Shown here one piece after another: positions 15,173-19,056 of a stretch of DNA of 19,056 nt. The notes beneath the pieces are model-generated. The model saw only the letters and a program-made list of their open reading frames with translations, did no database searches and was not told the DNA's origin. Numbering within the stretch: position 1 is the stretch's first letter; each line of letters starts with the position of its first letter. A program made the position numbers and the translations under genes. This DNA comes from Gammaproteobacteria bacterium RIFCSPHIGHO2_12_FULL_45_12. GTDB lineage: Bacteria; Pseudomonadota; Gammaproteobacteria; DSM-16500. The DNA lies in NCBI GenBank assembly GCA_001801665.1, contig MGYH01000056.1, positions 1-19,056 of the forward strand. The letters are read 5' to 3'.

Positions 15173-16089
15173 ACAGAAGACCCCGCAGTGCGCTCGCTGA
15201 CGAGACTAATAAACACTTCTTCCAGACTGGTTTTAGCAGGATGCCAACTCACCTCCTTAAAACGCGCCATGGCCTGTTTCAATAACGCGGCATCAAGCCC
15301 GCAAATTCGAATCTCATTACCCCACACCACCACCTGCAACACGCCCGGCAAAGAGCGCATGGCTTGCGCCAGCTTAACCAAGCCCTGTCCACTCGCAGCC
15401 CAGGTCATTAAACCCACTTTTTGAATGATGTCATCCACGGTTCCCTCCGCCATCAGCTCCCCATAAACAATATACGCCAACTGATTGCAACGCTCTGCCT
15501 CATCCATATAGTGCGTGCTGACCAAAGACGTAATGCCTTTGGTCGTTAAATAGGAAATGTAATCCCAAAACTCTCGGCGGGCCTTGGGATCCACACCGGC
15601 TGTTGGTTCATCCAGCAATAACAATTGTGGATCATGAATCAAGGCAGCCGCCAATGACAAACGCTGCTTCCATCCGCCAGAAAGTCTGCCTGCTAAAATA
15701 TGTTGATAAACGTCCAAACCAAGCTCTGCCATGAGACGATTAACGCGTACCACATAATCTCGCTCATCATAAATTCTCGCGATAAAATCCAGATTTTCTT
15801 TCGTGGTTAAATCCTGATAAAGGCTAAACGCTTGCGGCACATAACCCACCAGACGCTTAATCATGCGGGAATCACTTAAAATATTATAACCCAGACAAGT
15901 ACCCGTCCCACTATCGGGTGTCATCAAGCCGCATAACATGCGTATGGTGGTGGTTTTTCCACTACCATTGGGGCCCAGAAAACCAAATATATCACCGCGC
16001 CTGACTTTCAGTGACACATCCGTCACCGCGGGTTTGCCATGAAAGCTTTTACTCAAATGCGCCACTTCAATGGCATACTCATCCTGCAT
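15169..16089 (-). CDS. ABC exporter ATP-binding protein
   Basis: A 306-aa ATPase that drives the adjacent permease. From the ATG at 16089, Walker A GPNGSGKT is at 39-46, the signature LSGGWKQRLSLA follows in the middle, Walker B is LLLLDEP with TAGVDP as D-loop, and the H-loop histidine is in VSTHYMDEAE. The C-terminal third is the accessory region common in drug or polyketide exporters. The frame stays open to a TTG at 16122 that overlaps the adaptor stop. I prefer the ATG because AAGGG lies upstream and MQDEYAIEVAHLSKSF matches the usual family start. There is one ATPase domain, whereas E. coli YbhF has two. Confidence 0.9.
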   Translation of the reverse strand: MQDEYAIEVAHLSKSFHGKPAVTDVSLKVRRGDIFGFLGPNGSGKTTTIRMLCGLMTPDSGTGTCLGYNILSDSRMIKRLVGYVPQAFSLYQDLTTKENLDFIARIYDERDYVVRVNRLMAELGLDVYQHILAGRLSGGWKQRLSLAAALIHDPQLLLLDEPTAGVDPKARREFWDYISYLTTKGITSLVSTHYMDEAERCNQLAYIVYGELMAEGTVDDIIQKVGLMTWAASGQGLVKLAQAMRSLPGVLQVVVWGNEIRICGLDAALLKQAMARFKEVSWHPAKTSLEEVFISLVSERTAGSSV

Positions 16090-16118
16090 GTGACAGGCCC
16101 TTTTCGACGCCGCTTTTA

Positions 16119-16976
16119 TCAAACCGCATGATGCGTATACGCCACGGTCACGGGTTGACCTGGATGCAGATGAATCGCATCTTCAGGCTTAAAGACTGCC
16201 TCAATGCGATAAATCAATTTTTCCCTGGTTTGTTCACTGTAAATAACAGGCGGGGTATATTCCGCTCTGGGTGAAATGAAACTCACTTGTGCCGGGTAAA
16301 CTTTTTCACACTGATCACATTGCACCGTGACCGCTTCCTTCAAGCGCATGCCGCCCAAATCTGCTTCATTGATGTAAAAAATCACCTTGATGTCGGCTGG
16401 AGCAAGCAAGGACACGACCGCCTGATTCGCAGTCGTGTACTCGCCCACGCGATAATAGACATCAAACACTTGCGCATCGAGCGGCGCATTCATTATTTTT
16501 TGATCTTTCACCCAGATAGCTTTGGCCAATTCCGCCTTCATGGCTGAAATACTGGCCGTTGCCTTCGCCAGATCGGCGGTGCTTGATTCATAGGATGCCA
16601 ACGCTTTATCAAGCTCAGACGGCTGTAATACTTTTTTCCGCACTAATATTCGATTCCGATCAAGCGTCACCTTCGCGTAATGCAGATTCGCCAAAATGGC
16701 ATCCCGCGCCGCCACGGCTTGCTTAACATTTTCAAGCGCAACGTGATATGAATCACTTTCTGGCTGGCTCTCAAGGGTAAACAGGAGTTGCCCTTTTTTA
16801 ACCCTGTCACCCCGACCAACCGCTAAATGTATCAAGGCACCTGAAACACTGGTTGCCATATAAGTGTATTGACCTTCAATATACCCTTGCGCCTGATGTG
16901 TTGAATGTCGGGAGCAACTTAAAAGCAACAGTGTTAATAAGAAAAACCACCCGCCCTTAACCATACACTTACCCAT
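16119..16976 (-). CDS. HlyD-family membrane-fusion lipoprotein (efflux adaptor)
   Basis: A 285-aa periplasmic adaptor linking the ABC exporter to an outer-membrane channel. The N-terminus is a lipoprotein signal: positive residues, a run of leucines, and LLSC with C21 as the lipidation site. A biotinyl-lipoyl half-motif (GALIHLAVGRGDRVKKGQLL) comes first, then a coiled-coil hairpin at about 85-165, then the second half (APLDAQVFDVYYRVGEYTTANQ) and beta-barrel region. This fits the YbhG/YhiI group, slightly short. GGGAGG lies four bases before the ATG, one of the best ribosome sites in the window. It is 16 bp after secF and runs into the ATPase gene, so it may be co-transcribed with secDF. Confidence 0.87.
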   Translation of the reverse strand: MGKCMVKGGWFFLLTLLLLSCSRHSTHQAQGYIEGQYTYMATSVSGALIHLAVGRGDRVKKGQLLFTLESQPESDSYHVALENVKQAVAARDAILANLHYAKVTLDRNRILVRKKVLQPSELDKALASYESSTADLAKATASISAMKAELAKAIWVKDQKIMNAPLDAQVFDVYYRVGEYTTANQAVVSLLAPADIKVIFYINEADLGGMRLKEAVTVQCDQCEKVYPAQVSFISPRAEYTPPVIYSEQTREKLIYRIEAVFKPEDAIHLHPGQPVTVAYTHHAV

Positions 16977-16992
16977 GCCGCCTCCCTGTGAC

Positions 16993-17928
16993 TTACGGAC
17001 GCTGATCTACCTCTTTTAAGGGCGGCACCACATGCTGCCGGTCAAGACCCAACACCAGTGCCAGCGAACCCGCCACGTAAATGGAAGAATAGGTACCCAC
17101 CACAATGCCAATCATCAGGGCCAGTGAAAAACCATGCAACACCGTGCCTCCCAGAAAAAACAAGGCCAACACCACGGTCAAGGTCAATGCTGAGGTCATA
17201 ATGGTGCGAGATAACGTTTGGTTAATGGCCTGATTCATGACCTCCATCGCGCTCGCCTTGCGAAATTTACGAAAATCTTCACGCACCCGGTCAAAAATAA
17301 CAATGGTGTCATTCAATGAGTAACCAATGACAGTCAGGATGGCCGCCAACGTAATCAAGTTAAATTCCATATGCAAATAAGCAAACACTCCAAGAATCAA
17401 GACAGGGTCATGAATCAAGGCAACCGTGGAACCGAGCGCAAAACGCATGTCAAAACAGAAAGCAATATAAACCATGGTACCCAGCAAGGCGATCATAATG
17501 GCAATCAAACCCTTGCTTACCATTTCTTCGCCCACCTGTGGGCCAATGTAATTGACTTGGGAAAGTTTGGCGTCAGGCAAGGCTTTCAACACCTCTGCGA
17601 CCATTCCTGCCTGTGATTTTTCATCCAGCGCACCGTTTGCTTTCCCCTTGGGAAGCAAACTCACCAACACCTCTTTTGAAGAACCATAGCTAATGACCAC
17701 GGCTTCAGGAAACCCTGCCTGTTGCAAGTGATCGTGAATCGCCCCTAAATCCGCCGTGTGGGCATAAGTCAGTTGAATCTGCGTACCACCCGTAAAATCC
17801 AGACCCCAATTCAGGCCATAACAGGCGAGCGAAGTCAACGAAGCCAAAAATAAGACCACCGAAAGGATGGCAGCCCACTGACGCTGCGCCATGAAATTAA
17901 TATTGGCATTATGTTTAAAAAATTCCAT
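16993..17928 (-). CDS. secF: Protein translocase subunit SecF
   Basis: The smaller partner of SecD in the SecDF-YajC complex, which uses the proton gradient to complete Sec-dependent export at the inner membrane. About 311 aa. The first helix is followed by the family signature GLNWGLDFTGGTQ, then the periplasmic domain (VLVSLLPKG, VNYIGPQVGEE), then five helices with YSLNDTIVIFDRVRE in the fourth-helix region, the conserved SecF transmembrane motif. I choose the ATG at 17928 because MEFFKHNANINFMAQRQ matches SecF N-termini and it lies just after the secD stop. An ATG at 17973 lies inside secD and would add 15 unlikely residues. A TCTGAGG sits before the chosen start. Confidence 0.93.
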   Translation of the reverse strand: MEFFKHNANINFMAQRQWAAILSVVLFLASLTSLACYGLNWGLDFTGGTQIQLTYAHTADLGAIHDHLQQAGFPEAVVISYGSSKEVLVSLLPKGKANGALDEKSQAGMVAEVLKALPDAKLSQVNYIGPQVGEEMVSKGLIAIMIALLGTMVYIAFCFDMRFALGSTVALIHDPVLILGVFAYLHMEFNLITLAAILTVIGYSLNDTIVIFDRVREDFRKFRKASAMEVMNQAINQTLSRTIMTSALTLTVVLALFFLGGTVLHGFSLALMIGIVVGTYSSIYVAGSLALVLGLDRQHVVPPLKEVDQRP

Positions 17929-17932
17929 CGCC

Positions 17933-19056
17933 TCAGACCCCAATTGAAATGTGTTTAACGGCTCGCCCGCCATAAAGCAAATTAATGATGGCGCGGGTTC
18001 CCATGATGGCCGTAAACATCGACGTGATTAAGCCAATCGTCACCGTAATGGCAATCCCCTTAATGGCACCCGACCCCATGCTAAACAAGATCAGCATGAC
18101 AATTAACGTTGTCAGGTTCGCGTCCCGAATGGTCACAAACGCACGCTCGAAACCCGCATAAATACTGCCCTGCACTCCCGCTCCACGCCGCAATTCTTCG
18201 CGTATCCGTTCAAAGATCAAGACATTGGCGTCAACGGCGAGTGCAACGGTCAATACAATGCCCGCAATGCCTGGCAATGTCAGTGTCGCACCGATGAGCG
18301 ACAAGACCGCGACAATCAAGACCAGATTCAGGGTCAAGGCCAAATCGGCAATCAAACCAAACAAGCCATAATAAAGTGCCATAAAGACAACCACCAAGCC
18401 CATGCCCACTTCAACCGACAAGACACCCATGTGAATATTCTGTTTACCCAGGCTTGGGCCAATTTGTCGCTCTTCAATAATGGTCACCGGCGCAGGCAGC
18501 GCACCGGCGCGCAACAATAAAGCCAGCGTTTTGGCCTCATTTAAACTGGACAATCCCGTAATCTGGAAATTATTACCCAAGGCACTTTGAATGGTCGCGA
18601 CGCTAATGATGCGTCGTTCCGTTTGATAACGAATAACAGATTGGCCATTTTCCATTTTAGGAACGGATTTCACTTCCACATACAAGACGGCCATGGGCTT
18701 GCCAATGCTTTCTGCGGTGACTTTGGTAAACAAGTTTTCACCCCCGCCCCCCAAACGCACTTGCACATCGGCGCGGCCGTCTTCGCTATAACCTGAGGTT
18801 GCCGCCACAATGGATGCGCCGCGCAACACAATTTGATTTTTCAATAAAATGGGCTGACCACGCTCATTATAATAAATATGCGTGTCAGGCGGCGCGAGGC
18901 CGCTTTGTGCTGCCGTGGCCGCATCATTGTCAACATCCACCATATGAAACTCAAGCGTCGCCGTCTTGCCTAAAATATTTTTCGCCTCAGCCGTATCCTG
19001 AATGCCGGGCAAATCAACCGACACACGGCTATCACCCTGTTGTTGCACCACCGCAT
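17933..19056 (-). CDS. secD: Protein translocase subunit SecD (partial, N-terminus outside window)
   Basis: The C-terminal 374 residues of SecD, the large subunit of SecDF; the gene continues past the right edge, and by comparison with E. coli SecD (615 aa) about 240 residues are missing. Present are the end of the first periplasmic subdomain (SVDLPGIQDTAEAKNILGKT), the conserved LRAGALPAP and IGPSLGKQNI before the second helix, and five helices with the hallmark VDANVLIFERIREELR, which contains the aspartate used in proton transfer. It ends with TGA four bases before the secF start, so the two are tightly coupled. An ORF start codon at 19051 is internal and not real. Confidence 0.95.
   Translation of the reverse strand, partial: AVVQQQGDSRVSVDLPGIQDTAEAKNILGKTATLEFHMVDVDNDAATAAQSGLAPPDTHIYYNERGQPILLKNQIVLRGASIVAATSGYSEDGRADVQVRLGGGGENLFTKVTAESIGKPMAVLYVEVKSVPKMENGQSVIRYQTERRIISVATIQSALGNNFQITGLSSLNEAKTLALLLRAGALPAPVTIIEERQIGPSLGKQNIHMGVLSVEVGMGLVVVFMALYYGLFGLIADLALTLNLVLIVAVLSLIGATLTLPGIAGIVLTVALAVDANVLIFERIREELRRGAGVQGSIYAGFERAFVTIRDANLTTLIVMLILFSMGSGAIKGIAITVTIGLITSMFTAIMGTRAIINLLYGGRAVKHISIGV

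Noticed and set aside
16090..16122. TTG start for the ABC ATPase overlapping the adaptor stop
   Set aside because: No ribosome site and residues unlike the family. The ATG at 16089 fits better, though coupling through TTGA cannot be excluded.
17929..17973. Longer SecF start inside secD
   Set aside because: The added residues are a shadow of the secD 3' end. SecF homology begins at the ATG at 17928.
1..19056. tRNA, rRNA or riboswitch genes
   Set aside because: The intergenic stretches show repeats and hairpins only. No cloverleaf, rRNA signature or known riboswitch core was recognised.

Overview
The window reads as a chromosomal segment of a gammaproteobacterium, most likely a Legionellales / Coxiella relative. 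The grounds are: divergent trmJ and suhB genes as in other gammaproteobacteria, a secD-secF pair followed by housekeeping-like genes, many short palindromic repeats, and one very long unrecognised protein of the kind such intracellular bacteria encode. The placement comes from gene content and general familiarity only; no search was possible.

Layout. Bases 1-417 carry no gene but a mosaic of small inverted repeats. Bases 418-5063 hold three envelope-glycosylation genes: a large membrane glycosyltransferase on + converging on a - strand pair, a GT-C type membrane glycosyltransferase and a GT2 polyprenyl-phosphate sugar synthase. The pair lies 48 bp downstream of trmJ and probably shares its transcript. 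trmJ and suhB diverge from a short region at about 5850-5992. After suhB comes an approximately 140-bp hairpin element with 26-bp terminal inverted repeats and a possible TA target duplication (6853-6992), a non-autonomous MITE-like repeat. A second, partial copy lies at 76-124.

Bases 7034-11760 look like an accessory insertion. They hold an AAA+ ATPase fused to a PD-(D/E)XK-like nuclease domain, two tandem 41-bp palindromes immediately upstream of it, the truncated start of an excisionase-type HTH gene, and a 979-aa protein I cannot name that I suspect is a secreted effector. From 11848 to the right edge all genes are on - and closely packed: secD (partial), secF, a lipoprotein HlyD-type adaptor, an ABC ATPase, an ABC-2 permease, and an NDP-forming acyl-CoA synthetase that stops where the GNAT domain of Pat-type proteins would begin.

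How the genes work together. The GT2 enzyme would load sugar onto a polyprenyl phosphate for the multipass GT-C enzymes to transfer outside the membrane. SecDF assists protein export. The adaptor, ATPase and permease form a three-gene exporter. TrmJ and SuhB act on RNA modification and on inositol phosphate / rRNA maturation. The best candidates for something undescribed are the 7.0-11.8 kb island (ATPase-nuclease with its tandem palindromes, and the 979-aa protein) and the MITE-like hairpin family.
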